Origin: Chelativorans xinjiangensis
GTDB taxonomy: Bacteria > Pseudomonadota > Alphaproteobacteria > Rhizobiales > Rhizobiaceae
Reading direction: 5' to 3'
DNA: 64,000 bases
Assembly: GCF_009812055.1 (NCBI RefSeq)
Contig: NZ_WQNH01000022.1
Span: 1 to 64,000 of the forward strand
The notes beneath the pieces are model-generated. The model was not told the origin of the DNA. It ran no database searches and worked only from the letters and a program-made list of their open reading frames with translations. This document shows, one piece after another, positions 13,224-20,722 of the stretch. Each line of letters starts with the position of its first letter. Position 1 is the stretch's first letter. The translations under genes and the position numbers were made by a program.

Positions 13224-13547
13224 ATGTCCACGAAGACCCTTATTGGCGCCGCTTACCTGGCGAGTGCCGTCACCGCCGCGCTGGCGACCGGCGCCGCCGC
13301 CGCTCCGCTGAGCGAGGCCGAAGTCAAGGCGGCGATGGATGCCGGTATGGAGAAGTGCTACGGCGTCGCGCTTGCCGGCCAGAACGACTGCGCGGCCGGC
13401 CCCGGCACCACCTGCCAGGGCACCTCGACCGTGGACTATCAGGGCAATGCCTGGAAGTTCGTCGCCGGAGGCACCTGCGAGACGATGGAGCTTCCCGGCG
13501 ACCGCATGGGCTCGCCCGAAGCGCTCGACCGCGACATCCCGTCCTGA
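13224..13547 (+). CDS. bufA1: Bufferin precursor peptide (DUF2282 family)
   Basis: The 107-aa protein has an N-terminal signal sequence (residues 1-27, ending AAAA before PLSEAEV). Its core carries four cysteines at 45, 56, 64 and 85 in the family spacing [19 protein letters not shown] and GGTC. In the bufferin family these cysteines are substrates of the adjacent MNIO enzyme, which converts some into thiooxazole-type heterocycles that bind copper; the mature peptide acts in the periplasm. Start ATG 13224 follows GAGGAGAGAG closely. It is the first gene of a four-gene operon (precursor, MNIO, partner, DoxX). The type assignment rests on sequence pattern and context. Confidence 0.85.
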   Translation: MSTKTLIGAAYLASAVTAALATGAAAAPLSEAEVKAAMDAGMEKCYGVALAGQNDCAAGPGTTCQGTSTVDYQGNAWKFVAGGTCETMELPGDRMGSPEALDRDIPS

Positions 13548-13575
13548 TCGAAAACTGCCGGAAAGGGAGGCACCC

Positions 13576-14487
13576 ATGGCCGGTATGCCTATCGTCAACC
13601 GCGTCGAGGCGGCCCGCTTTCCGGCATTCCCCGTGGGCGGGGCTGCCGGGGCGAGCCTGAAGCCGGAGCACCTTGCAGCCATCCACGCCGACCCGGCCCC
13701 GGTCGGCTTCTTCGAGATCCATGCGGAAAACTACATGGGCGCCGGCGGCCCGCCCCACGCGGCCCTTGCCGCCATCCGCGAGCGGTGGCCGGTATCGCTC
13801 CACGGCGTATGCATGTCCATCGGCGGCCCGCAGCCGCTCGACAAGGATCATCTCAAACGCTTCAAATCCCTGGTCGACCGCTACGAGCCGGCGCTGGTGT
13901 CGGAACACCTCGCCTGGTCGACCCACGAGACGACCTATTTCAACGACCTGCTGCCGCTGCCCTATACGCCGGCGACGCTTGACCGCGTGGCCGAGCATAT
14001 CGAGGAGATGCAGGAAGCGATCGGCCGGCCGATCCTGCTCGAAAATCCTTCGACCTACGTCGTCTTCAAGGAATCGATGCTTGCCGAGACGGAATTCCTG
14101 CGCGCGCTTGTCCGGCGCACGGGTTGCGGCCTGCTGCTCGACGTCAACAACGTCTTCGTCTCCGCCACCAACCATGGCTATTCGGCGCTGGAGTATCTTG
14201 CCGACTTCCCGCTCGAACATGTCGGCGAAATCCATCTGGCCGGCCACGCCGAGCAGGAGGACGATGAAGGCGCGCTTCTGTTGATCGACAGCCACGACGG
14301 GCCGGTGACGGATGCCGTGTGGAAGCTCTACGAGATCGTGATCGGCCGCCGAGGTCCCATTCCAACGCTTGTCGAATGGGACAGCGACATTCCCGGGTGG
14401 CCCGTATTGAAGGCCGAGGCCCAGGCCGCTCAGGAAATCCTCGACCGCCACGCGGTATCCCAGATACGAGGCGCGGCGCATGGCTGA
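13576..14487 (+). CDS. bufB1: MNIO-family RiPP-modifying enzyme (DUF692)
   Basis: The 303-aa TIM-barrel enzyme belongs to the multinuclear non-heme iron oxidative enzymes that remodel cysteines of RiPP precursors. Probable iron ligands are visible along the barrel: E51 in HAENYMG, H76 in SLHGVCM, H111 in SEHLAW, E156 in LENPSTY, D189 in LLLDVNN, H220 and H224 in EIHLAGH, H240 in DSHDG and E267 in LVEWDSDIP. The ATG at 13576 follows AAAGGGAGG by 7 bases. It lies 28 bases after the precursor gene and overlaps the next gene by 8 bases, so translation is coupled. Bufferin rather than methanobactin or other MNIO pathways is inferred from the DUF2282 precursor. Confidence 0.9.
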   Translation: MAGMPIVNRVEAARFPAFPVGGAAGASLKPEHLAAIHADPAPVGFFEIHAENYMGAGGPPHAALAAIRERWPVSLHGVCMSIGGPQPLDKDHLKRFKSLVDRYEPALVSEHLAWSTHETTYFNDLLPLPYTPATLDRVAEHIEEMQEAIGRPILLENPSTYVVFKESMLAETEFLRALVRRTGCGLLLDVNNVFVSATNHGYSALEYLADFPLEHVGEIHLAGHAEQEDDEGALLLIDSHDGPVTDAVWKLYEIVIGRRGPIPTLVEWDSDIPGWPVLKAEAQAAQEILDRHAVSQIRGAAHG

Positions 14488-15295
14488 GCTGGTTGTCTCC
14501 ATGGCGAAACGGCGGCTTGGCGGCCTCGCCTATGCGGCAGCGTTCACGCCGCCGCTGCTCGACCCCGAGGTCGAGGAGCCCGGACTGATCGCCGGGCCGA
14601 ATGGCAAGGCGGCGAAGAAACGCTACAACGTCTACCGCAACAACGTGACGGTGAGCCTCATCAACGCGCTGGCGGACACGTTTCCAGCGACGCAGCGCAT
14701 CGTCGGCGAAGAGTTCTTCCGCGCCATGGCCAGGATCCATGTGCGGCAGAGCCCGCCGGCGTCGCCGCTGCTGTTCGAATACGGGCGCGGTTTCGCGGAT
14801 TTCATCGAAGGCTTCGAGCACGCGCGCGCGCTTCCCTATCTGGCCGACGTCGCGCGCATGGAGCGCGTCTGGCTCGACGCCTATCACGCCGCCGACGCCG
14901 CGCCGCTGAAGCCGGATGCGCTCGCCTCGATCCCGCCGGAAAGGCTTGGGCAGGCGACCTTCGCCGCCCACCCGGCGGCAAGGGTCGTGCGCTCCCGCTT
15001 TCCCGCCGTCACCATATTCGCGCTGAACCGACAGGACGGACCCGTCGGCCGGCTGGAGACCGCCGAGCCGGAGGACGGCCTGGTGACGCGTCCGCAGCTG
15101 GAGGTCTTCGTGCGCCGCCTGCCGCCTGGCGGCGCCGTGTTCCTGGAAAGCCTGATGGCGGGCAAGCCGCTTGGCAAGGCGGTAGCCGTGGCATTGGAAG
15201 ACGACGAAAGGTTCGACCCGGCCGCCAATATCGCCGGGATGCTTGAAGCGGGCGCATTCACGGCGGTGGCGGTATCCGAAGGGGGAAGACGATGA
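14480..15295 (+). CDS. bufC1: DUF2063 partner protein of the MNIO enzyme
   Basis: The 271-aa protein carries an N-terminal DUF2063 (HvfC/BufC N-terminal) domain, recognisable from [20 protein letters not shown] and [13 protein letters not shown] at about residues 50-85. The C-terminal half binds precursor or enzyme in characterised relatives. In MNIO pathways this protein recruits the precursor peptide to the MNIO enzyme. The start overlaps the bufB1 end by 8 bases, and the stop overlaps the doxX start as ATGA. Confidence 0.85.
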   Translation: MAELVVSMAKRRLGGLAYAAAFTPPLLDPEVEEPGLIAGPNGKAAKKRYNVYRNNVTVSLINALADTFPATQRIVGEEFFRAMARIHVRQSPPASPLLFEYGRGFADFIEGFEHARALPYLADVARMERVWLDAYHAADAAPLKPDALASIPPERLGQATFAAHPAARVVRSRFPAVTIFALNRQDGPVGRLETAEPEDGLVTRPQLEVFVRRLPPGGAVFLESLMAGKPLGKAVAVALEDDERFDPAANIAGMLEAGAFTAVAVSEGGRR

Positions 15296-15789
15296 CCGAT
15301 ACGCAAGATGCCGGTTACGCAGGCAAACGCGTGCTTTCGAAGCTGGTCGAGCGGGCAAACGCGCTCGTCAGGGCGATCGCCTTTCCCTCGCTGACGCAAC
15401 TTGCGCTGCGGCTGGCGCTTGCCGTCCCCTTCTGGCGCTCGGGCGTCAACAAATGGGACGGCTTCCTGGATCTCAACGAGGTGGCGGTGTTGCTCTTTGC
15501 CCAGGAATTCAAGCTGCACCTGCCCGGTGGGCCTTACGGCTTTCCAGCGCCTGGCGTCGTCGCCTTCCTCGCGGGCTCGGCCGAAATCCTGCTTCCACTG
15601 CTGCTCGTCGTCGGGCTGGCGACACGGCTTTCCGCCCTTGGCCTCTTGGTCATGACGATCGTCGTCCAGCTTACGGTGCCGAGCGGCTGGCCCGTGCATC
15701 TCACCTGGGCGGCGATGGCACTCGCCATCATGGCATGGGGGCCGGGCAAGGCGTCGGCCGATCACCTCCTTGCGCGGTTCGCCCGATAG
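15292..15789 (+). CDS. DoxX-family membrane protein of the bufferin operon
   Basis: The 165-aa protein has about four hydrophobic segments, among them LALRLALAVPFWRSGVNKWD, VVAFLAGSAEILLPLLLVVG and LSALGLLVMTIVVQLTV. The RSGVNKWD block is typical of DoxX proteins at the end of the first helix. DoxX genes often close bufferin operons, where they probably take part in redox handling in the inner membrane; the exact role is not settled. Its ATG overlaps the bufC1 stop. A strong stem-loop lies just after the stop codon. Confidence 0.85.
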   Translation: MTDTQDAGYAGKRVLSKLVERANALVRAIAFPSLTQLALRLALAVPFWRSGVNKWDGFLDLNEVAVLLFAQEFKLHLPGGPYGFPAPGVVAFLAGSAEILLPLLLVVGLATRLSALGLLVMTIVVQLTVPSGWPVHLTWAAMALAIMAWGPGKASADHLLARFAR

Positions 15790-15790
15790 C

Positions 15791-15816
15791 AAAAGCGGCG
15801 CCCGGAAGGCGCCGCT
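15791..15816 (-). terminator. Terminator between doxX and hsp20
   Basis: AGCGGCGCC (15794-15802), loop CGGAA and GGCGCCGCT (15808-15816) form a 9-bp perfect stem. Read on the minus strand it is followed by TTTTGC, so it serves best as terminator of the leftward hsp20 gene. The plus side lacks a T run, so it may only weakly stop the buf operon transcript. Confidence 0.7.
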
Positions 15817-15843
15817 CTGTCGCCTCGATGAAGACCGAAGGCC

Positions 15844-16311
15844 TTACGCGGCCTTGGATTCGATCTGCTTCGACTTCTCCTTCGAGGAGGTGATCGCGAT
15901 CTTGCGCGGCTTCATCTCCTCGGGGATGTTGCGGACGAGATCGATGTGCAAGAGGCCGTCCTTCAGCGTTGCGCCCTGCACCTCGACATGGTCGGCGAGC
16001 TGGAAGCGCCGCTCGAAAGTGCGCGAGGCGATGCCGCGATAGAGCAACTCGGCACCTTCGTCCTTCTGCTCATCACGCTTCTCGCCCTTGATCGTCAGCA
16101 CGTTGCGGTGCGCCTCGACCGAGATGTCGCTCTCGGAGAAGCCGGCGACGGCCATCGAGATGCGGTAGGCGTCCTCGCCCGTGCGCTCGATATTGTAGGG
16201 CGGGTAGGTCTGCTGGCCGCCATCAAGCTGGCCAAGCGAATCGAGCATGGTGAAAAGCCGGTCGAAGCCGACCGTCGAACGGTAAAGCGGGGAAAAATCG
16301 ACATGACGCAT
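15844..16311 (-). CDS. Small heat-shock protein, Hsp20/IbpA family
   Basis: The 155-aa ATP-independent holdase prevents aggregation of unfolded cytosolic proteins. The alpha-crystallin domain spans about residues 38-130, with PPYNIERTGEDAYRISMAVAG at its start and the beta-sandwich stretch YRGIASRTFERRFQLADHV. The C-terminal I-x-I-like motif (RKIAIT) follows. The start is ATG at 16311, preceded by AGGAGGA; the frame is open further upstream but lacks a better start. A heat-shock promoter and a ROSE-like leader precede it. Confidence 0.92.
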   Translation of the reverse strand: MRHVDFSPLYRSTVGFDRLFTMLDSLGQLDGGQQTYPPYNIERTGEDAYRISMAVAGFSESDISVEAHRNVLTIKGEKRDEQKDEGAELLYRGIASRTFERRFQLADHVEVQGATLKDGLLHIDLVRNIPEEMKPRKIAITSSKEKSKQIESKAA

Positions 16312-16415
16312 GGTCTGTCCTCCTGTTGAGCAACAAGTTTGCGTTTGGCCACTGCCGGAAACCCGTCTCGGCGTTCCCTTTTCCTGGCCAGCGGCCCCAT
16401 TCACGGCGGCCGCAT
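16312..16415 (-). promoter_or_regulatory. ROSE-like RNA thermometer in the hsp20 leader
   Basis: Immediately before the start, TTGCT-CAAC-AGGAG (complement of 16320-16333) can form the ROSE end hairpin, in which UUGCU pairs with the Shine-Dalgarno AGGA and leaves a bulged G. Rhizobial small heat-shock genes are known to carry ROSE leaders of about 70-120 nt, matching the distance to the putative promoter. Upstream GC-rich stems (GGCCGC...GCGGCC-type) would form the remaining helices. The end hairpin is short and an alternative TGTTG/CAACA pairing exists. Confidence 0.5.
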
Positions 16416-16420
16416 GCCAG

Positions 16421-16449
16421 ATTTGGGTATTTTTCGCGTGCCATTCAAG
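16421..16449 (-). promoter_or_regulatory. Putative RpoH (sigma32) promoter of hsp20
   Basis: On the minus strand CTTGAA (complement of 16444-16449) and CCCAAAT (complement of 16421-16427) are separated by 16 bases. This resembles the alphaproteobacterial heat-shock promoter (CTTGAA and CCCAT-like boxes). Position and gene function agree. Confidence 0.5.
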
Positions 16450-16700
16450 ATCGAGGAGGACAGCGCCCAACCTCCGCGAAAAGCGAAAGATGAACGCAGC
16501 CTGAACGAACCCTTTGCCTTACGTTCACACACGCGGTTTTACCTTTCACCCATCGTACTTCCCGGGGCACATGCAACCGTCCCTTCCATGTGTTCCGGGG
16601 AGCCGGGGATGGTGTCCTCGCGCCATCCCCGGCGTACGACGGACAGCACGCCCCTCATGAAATCCTTTGCTTTTGGCAGGCCTCGTCTCTATCACGGTGG
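16450..16700. other. Non-coding stretch with an 11-bp hairpin at 16602-16633
   Basis: No gene is supported here. The only clear structure is GCCGGGGATGG (16602-16612) with its perfect complement CCATCCCCGGC (16623-16633) around a 10-base loop. No T run follows on either strand, so a simple terminator is unlikely. Confidence 0.5.
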
Positions 16701-16822
16701 CTAGTGGTGCGATCCTGACAGATGGTGCCCATCTGTCAGGACAAATCGCCCCACCGGATTAATAGCTTGTGGGCTGACTTTTCCAAACGGATGGGTACCA
16801 TCTGTTTGGGTCAGACCACTAG
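16701..16822 (+). mobile_element. 122-bp two-hairpin MITE-like element, copy C
   Basis: It is the best-preserved copy, with CTAGTGGT at 16701-16708 and ACCACTAG at 16815-16822. The order is the TCCTGACAGATGG hairpin, spacer AATCGCCCCACCGGATTAAT, then the CAAACGGATGG/CCATCTGTTTG hairpin. It ends 33 bases before the start codon of the alpha/beta hydrolase gene, so that gene's promoter must lie in or upstream of the element. Confidence 0.85.
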
Positions 16823-16855
16823 GTGCCACCCGCCCGAAAGCGGCGAACCCGACCC

Positions 16856-17818
16856 ATGTCCGACCTGCTGCGCGAAATCCCCGAAAATCCAGTGCCGAAG
16901 GGCGCCGTGGCGGGCATGATGACGGCGGATGACGGGGTGCGCATCCGCTATGCCCGCTTCCCCTCCCGCGCCGAGAACGGCACCGTCGTGCTGCTGCAGG
17001 GGCGCAACGAAAGCATCGAGAAATATTTCGAGACGGTAGGCGACCTCGCCAAGCACGGCTTTGCCGCCGCATCACTGGACTGGCGCGGCCAGGGCGGCTC
17101 CGACCGCCTTTTGCCCGACCCGCGGCGCGGGCATATCGAGACCTTTGACGACTACGTTGCCGATCTCGACCGGTTCTTCACGGAGATCGTGCTGCCGGAC
17201 TGCCGCCCGCCCTATACGGTGTTCGCCCACTCCACCGGTGCGCTGGTCGCCCTTCTGGCGAGCCCACACCTTGCCAGCCGCGTCAGCCGCATGGTGCTCC
17301 TCGCGCCCCTCCTCGCCTTCACGGCGCCCCTGCCGCTGTCCCTGGTGAAGGCGCTTACCAGCGCCTATTTCGCCGTCGGCCTGGGGAGCCGTCCCGCCCC
17401 CGGCACCAGCCGGCGCGGCATCGAGATACCGTTCGAAGCCAACCGGCTGACCAGCGATCCCGCCCGCTACGCACGCAATCAGGCGCTGCTGCGCGCCCAT
17501 CCCGAACTCGGCCTCGCCAATCTCTCCACAGCTTGGCTGCGCGCCGCCTTCACGGCCATGGAGCGAGTGCGCGCGCCGGATTTCATGGCCGGTGTGCGTC
17601 TGCCCATCCTGTTTCTCGCCGCCGGCGCCGACCAGGTGGTCTCCACCCCTGCGATAGAGCGCTATGCCAGAGGCCTGCGCTCGGCAAAAGTGCTGACCAT
17701 CGACGGCGCGCGCCACGAGGTCCTCCAGGAAGCCGACTTCTACCGCGAGCAAGCTCTCGCCGCCTTCGAAGCCTTTGCACGGCCGGTGGCGATTGAAGGG
17801 GTGGGTGGTGGTGCTTGA
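16856..17818 (+). CDS. Alpha/beta hydrolase, lysophospholipase-like (serine aminopeptidase S33 fold)
   Basis: The 320-aa protein shows the PldB-like order: LLQGRNESIEKYFETVGDL, DWRGQGGSDRL, then the nucleophile elbow FAHSTGALVALL with the serine. D/H partners are probably in FLAAGADQVVST and GARHEVLQEADFYR. The elbow reads HSTG rather than GHSMGG, as in several PldB relatives. Substrate is not known; lysophospholipid or monoacylglycerol is the family guess. Start ATG 16856 has only a weak ribosome site; a GTG at 16823, right after the element, is the other possibility. It is convergent with hisN. Confidence 0.8.
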   Translation: MSDLLREIPENPVPKGAVAGMMTADDGVRIRYARFPSRAENGTVVLLQGRNESIEKYFETVGDLAKHGFAAASLDWRGQGGSDRLLPDPRRGHIETFDDYVADLDRFFTEIVLPDCRPPYTVFAHSTGALVALLASPHLASRVSRMVLLAPLLAFTAPLPLSLVKALTSAYFAVGLGSRPAPGTSRRGIEIPFEANRLTSDPARYARNQALLRAHPELGLANLSTAWLRAAFTAMERVRAPDFMAGVRLPILFLAAGADQVVSTPAIERYARGLRSAKVLTIDGARHEVLQEADFYREQALAAFEAFARPVAIEGVGGGA

Positions 17819-17891
17819 GGATGCCTTCACTCCGAGCTCAGGGCTCAGGGCTCAGGATTGGTAAGGGATATGCCGGCGCCCCGTCTTCCGC

Positions 17892-18674
17892 TTAGCCCTT
17901 CAACAGCGCCAACGCCCTTTCATGCAGCGCCGGCGTGGCGGCGGCGACGATGTCTCCGCCGGCCTCCGCACGGGCGCCGTCCCAGGTGGTGACGACACCG
18001 CCGGCCTGCTCGACGATGGGAATGAGTGCCACGATGTCGTACGGATTGAGGTCGCACTCGATCACCAGGTCGACATGGCCGGCCGCCACCATGGCATAGG
18101 CATAGCAGTCGGTGCCGTAGCGCGGCAGGCGGACGGCCGTTTCCACCCGGTCGTAGAGCGCCCTGCGTGGCGCGTCGAAGAGCGCCGGCGTGGTGGTGCA
18201 AAGGGTCGCCTCGGAAAGGTGCTTAGTGCCGCGCGTGGCGAGACGCCGCCCGCCTCCCGGTCCCTCGTAATGCGCGCCGTCGCCGTCGGCATAATAAAGC
18301 TCCCCCGTAAAGGGCTGCGACATCATGCCGGCCACCGCCTTGCCGTCGATGGTAAGCCCCACCAGCGTGCCCCATAGCGGCAGGCCCGAGATAAAGGCGC
18401 GGGTGCCGTCGATCGGGTCGATCACCCAGACGTGGCTGTTGTCGGCCCCCTCCGTGCCAAACTCCTCGCCGATGATCCCGTGGCTGGGAAAATGCTCGCG
18501 GATGAGCGCCCGAATGGCCGTCTCGGCGGCGCGGTCGGCCTCCGTCACCGGGTCGAAGCCGGCGGCGTGCTTGTTGGCGACATCGCCGCCCTTGCGGAAT
18601 CGCGGCAGGGTCTCGGCGGCTGCGGCAGCGGCGAGGCGGCGCATGAAATCGGGTGTGGGATGGGTCTCAAGCAT
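17892..18674 (-). CDS. hisN: Histidinol-phosphatase, inositol-monophosphatase family
   Basis: The 260-aa Mg-dependent phosphatase has the family motifs GEEFG (metal-binding Glu), WVIDPIDGTRAFISGLPLWG (metal-binding Asp residues) and YDIVALIPIVEQAGG near the C-terminus. The IMP-type HisN removes the phosphate of histidinol-phosphate in Actinobacteria and many Alphaproteobacteria that lack a separate HisB phosphatase domain. An inositol-1-phosphatase function cannot be excluded from sequence alone. It lies near the N-formylglutamate amidohydrolase gene, on the same strand. Confidence 0.85.
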   Translation of the reverse strand: MLETHPTPDFMRRLAAAAAAETLPRFRKGGDVANKHAAGFDPVTEADRAAETAIRALIREHFPSHGIIGEEFGTEGADNSHVWVIDPIDGTRAFISGLPLWGTLVGLTIDGKAVAGMMSQPFTGELYYADGDGAHYEGPGGGRRLATRGTKHLSEATLCTTTPALFDAPRRALYDRVETAVRLPRYGTDCYAYAMVAAGHVDLVIECDLNPYDIVALIPIVEQAGGVVTTWDGARAEAGGDIVAAATPALHERALALLKG

Positions 18675-18903
18675 CGGATTCCCCCGCGGTGACGCGGTTA
18701 TCCAGTTCTTTTGTGCGCAATTTCGGGCTCAGGGCTTGACAATTGTGCAGCGCAACATAGAATTTGATTCGGATAGTTGATTCTATCTATGCCCTCCTTG
18801 GGCGTTTCCTCCCTAGACTCATGGCCGTGTCGTGTAAACGATACGGTCTCTTTTTTACCCCCGCCGCCGGCCGGGCAGAGCGGCCGTGCAGACGTGCGCC
18901 CTG

Positions 18904-19794
18904 TCATTCCGCGGCCATGGGCACGGTGAGGAAATACTGGTCCGGGATCATCGTCAGCGTTCGTACGAATTCGGCCAGGTCGTCGGCGAGCACGCCAAAG
19001 CCCTCCATGCGCTGCAGCGTCCGCTCGTTCATGTAGAGCCCGCGGTTGATCTCGATCTGCAGGGCGTGGACCTGCTCGGCCGGCCTGCCGTAGTGCTCGG
19101 TGATGAAACCGCCGGCATAGGGCTTGTTGTGCGCCACGGCATAACCCCTGGCGGCGAGCAGCGAAATGGCGTGCTCGGTCAGCCCTGGCGCGGCGGAAGA
19201 GCCGAAACGATCTCCAATGATGAAGTCCGGCCGCAGCGACCCGTCGCCGACGCGGATATTGGCCGGCATCGAGTGGCAGTCGATCAGGACGGCGTAGCCG
19301 AAGGTGTCCCGCGTCCGCTGCAGAAGCTCCGCGAGGCAGGCGTGGTAGGGACGGTAGATATGCTCGATGCGCGACAGCGCCTCGCTGAGCGGCAGGCGTT
19401 CGCGATAGATATCGAGCCCCTCGCCCACCAGCTTCGGGATGGTGCCGAGCCCGCCGGCCACCCGCGGCGAGCGGATATTGGCGAAGGAGGGTACCGGCTC
19501 GCGGAACATGCGCGGGTCGAGTTCCCACGGCTCGCGGTTCACGTCGAGATAAGCGCGCGGGAAGTTGGCGCTGAGCAGCGGTGCGCCGAGAGAGGCGGCG
19601 ACGGAGAACAGTTCGTCCACATAACAATCCTCGGAACGCCGGATAGTGGCGGCGTCGAGCCGGCTCATCGCCAAAAAGCGGGGCGGATAGTGACGCCCGC
19701 TATGCGGCGAGTTGAAAACGAACGGGATGCGCTGCTCGCCTGCCGTCTGCACCTGGAAGGCTGGAATGTGGGAAAAGTCCGCCTGTGCACTCAT
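18904..19794 (-). CDS. N-formylglutamate amidohydrolase
   Basis: The 296-aa protein belongs to the HutG-type amidohydrolases that release formate and glutamate in histidine degradation. Metal- and substrate-site blocks are visible: FVFNSPHSGRHYP, RSEDCYVDELF, DCHSMPAN and the C-terminal EINRGLYMNERT. The start is uncertain. ATG at 19794 gives the normal length; a TTG at 19875 would add 27 residues without family similarity. The rest of the hut pathway is not in the window. The next gene upstream (cpdR) is divergent. Confidence 0.85.
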   Translation of the reverse strand: MSAQADFSHIPAFQVQTAGEQRIPFVFNSPHSGRHYPPRFLAMSRLDAATIRRSEDCYVDELFSVAASLGAPLLSANFPRAYLDVNREPWELDPRMFREPVPSFANIRSPRVAGGLGTIPKLVGEGLDIYRERLPLSEALSRIEHIYRPYHACLAELLQRTRDTFGYAVLIDCHSMPANIRVGDGSLRPDFIIGDRFGSSAAPGLTEHAISLLAARGYAVAHNKPYAGGFITEHYGRPAEQVHALQIEINRGLYMNERTLQRMEGFGVLADDLAEFVRTLTMIPDQYFLTVPMAAE

Positions 19795-19998
19795 CTGGGT
19801 CTTGAGCCCTTTGAAAACCTTGCATCTTGCCCCTTTGAAGCCTGCCACCCAGACGGTCCCCTGTCCAGAGTGCAAGCTTGCCGCGGCACTCTTCCACTGC
19901 CATCATTCACTTGATATTTACCATGCCGGAATCATATAGCGTGATATATGGCGGTCGCCCGCCGTATCGGGCGCTCGGGGTCTGTTTCGGAAGTTAAG

Positions 19999-20361
19999 AT
20001 GGCACGAATCCTTCTCGCGGAAGACGACGACGACATGCGGCGTTTCCTCGTCAAGGCGCTGGAACGCGCCGGCTACGAGGTAATCGATTTCGACAACGGC
20101 GCCGGCGCATACGAACGGCTGCGCGAGGAGCCGTTCTCGCTGCTTCTGACCGACATCGTCATGCCGGAGATGGACGGTATCGAGCTTGCCCGCCGCGCCA
20201 CGGAGATCGATCCCGACCTCAAGGTCATGTTCATCACCGGCTTCGCCGCCGTGGCGCTCAACCCCGATTCCAACGCCCCGCGCGACGCCAAGGTTCTTTC
20301 GAAACCCTTCCACCTGCGCGACCTCGTCAACGAGGTGGAGAAGCTGTTGCAGGCAGCCTGA
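19999..20361 (+). CDS. cpdR: Response regulator CpdR
   Basis: The 120-aa stand-alone receiver domain has acidic residues EDDDD near 9-13, the phospho-acceptor Asp in LLLTDIVMPEMDG (about D52) and Lys in VLSKPFHLRDL. Unphosphorylated CpdR brings the ClpXP protease to the cell pole and promotes degradation of cell-cycle regulators such as CtrA. Phosphate comes through CckA-ChpT. The length and C-terminus EKLLQAA match the rhizobial orthologues. Start ATG 19999 follows AAGTTAAG. Confidence 0.92.
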   Translation: MARILLAEDDDDMRRFLVKALERAGYEVIDFDNGAGAYERLREEPFSLLLTDIVMPEMDGIELARRATEIDPDLKVMFITGFAAVALNPDSNAPRDAKVLSKPFHLRDLVNEVEKLLQAA

Positions 20362-20371
20362 AACCTTCCTA

Positions 20372-20400
20372 TTGACGGCGCCCGCGAATATGTGGTGTAT
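20372..20400 (+). promoter_or_regulatory. Putative promoter of the tRNA-Val gene
   Basis: TTGACG (20372-20377) and GTGTAT (20395-20400) are 17 bases apart and end 13 bases before the tRNA. The -35 box is good; the -10 is imperfect. Confidence 0.4.
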
Positions 20401-20413
20401 GCGCGCGTCGGAT

Positions 20414-20488
20414 GGGCGTGTAGCTCAGCGGGAGAGCACTTCGTTGACATCGAAGGGGTCACAGGTTCAATCCCTGTCACGCCCACCA
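20414..20488 (+). tRNA. tRNA-Val (anticodon GAC)
   Basis: A complete cloverleaf can be drawn: acceptor GGGCGTG/CACGCCC (20414-20420 with 20478-20484), D-loop AGCTCAGCGGGAGAGC, anticodon stem CTTCG/CGAAG around TTGACAT (anticodon GAC, valine GTC/GTT codons), T arm with GGTTCAATC, and an encoded CCA at 20486-20488. Confidence 0.95.
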
Positions 20489-20722
20489 TCTACCCCCTTA
20501 AATCATATGTTTAGAAGATTTTCCTCGACTTCTCCATGAAGTAGGGTGAGGCTTTGCGCATGGCCTGCGCCTTGTCGGCCCTTTCCCATTGCATCATCGT
20601 TCGCCCTACCATTCGCCCTTGAGCCCGGTCGGGTAAGCTCTTGCCGAAAAGGCTTCGGAAAAATCGAGGCGCGGCGAAGCTGCCGGCGGGCAAGAAGAGC
20701 CGCGATATGATATGAGGGAGGC

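Noticed and set aside
16312-16470. Longer 208-residue version of the hsp20 product
   Set aside because: The extension covers the ROSE-like leader and has no family similarity; ATG 16311 has AGGAGGA just ahead.
17829-17858. Short direct repeats GGGCTCA near the end of the hydrolase gene
   Set aside because: Only three imperfect units; too short to count as a CRISPR or satellite array.
20511-20693. 60-residue minus-strand frame after the tRNA gene
   Set aside because: No ribosome site, no recognised domain, overlaps the region before the mscS-family gene.
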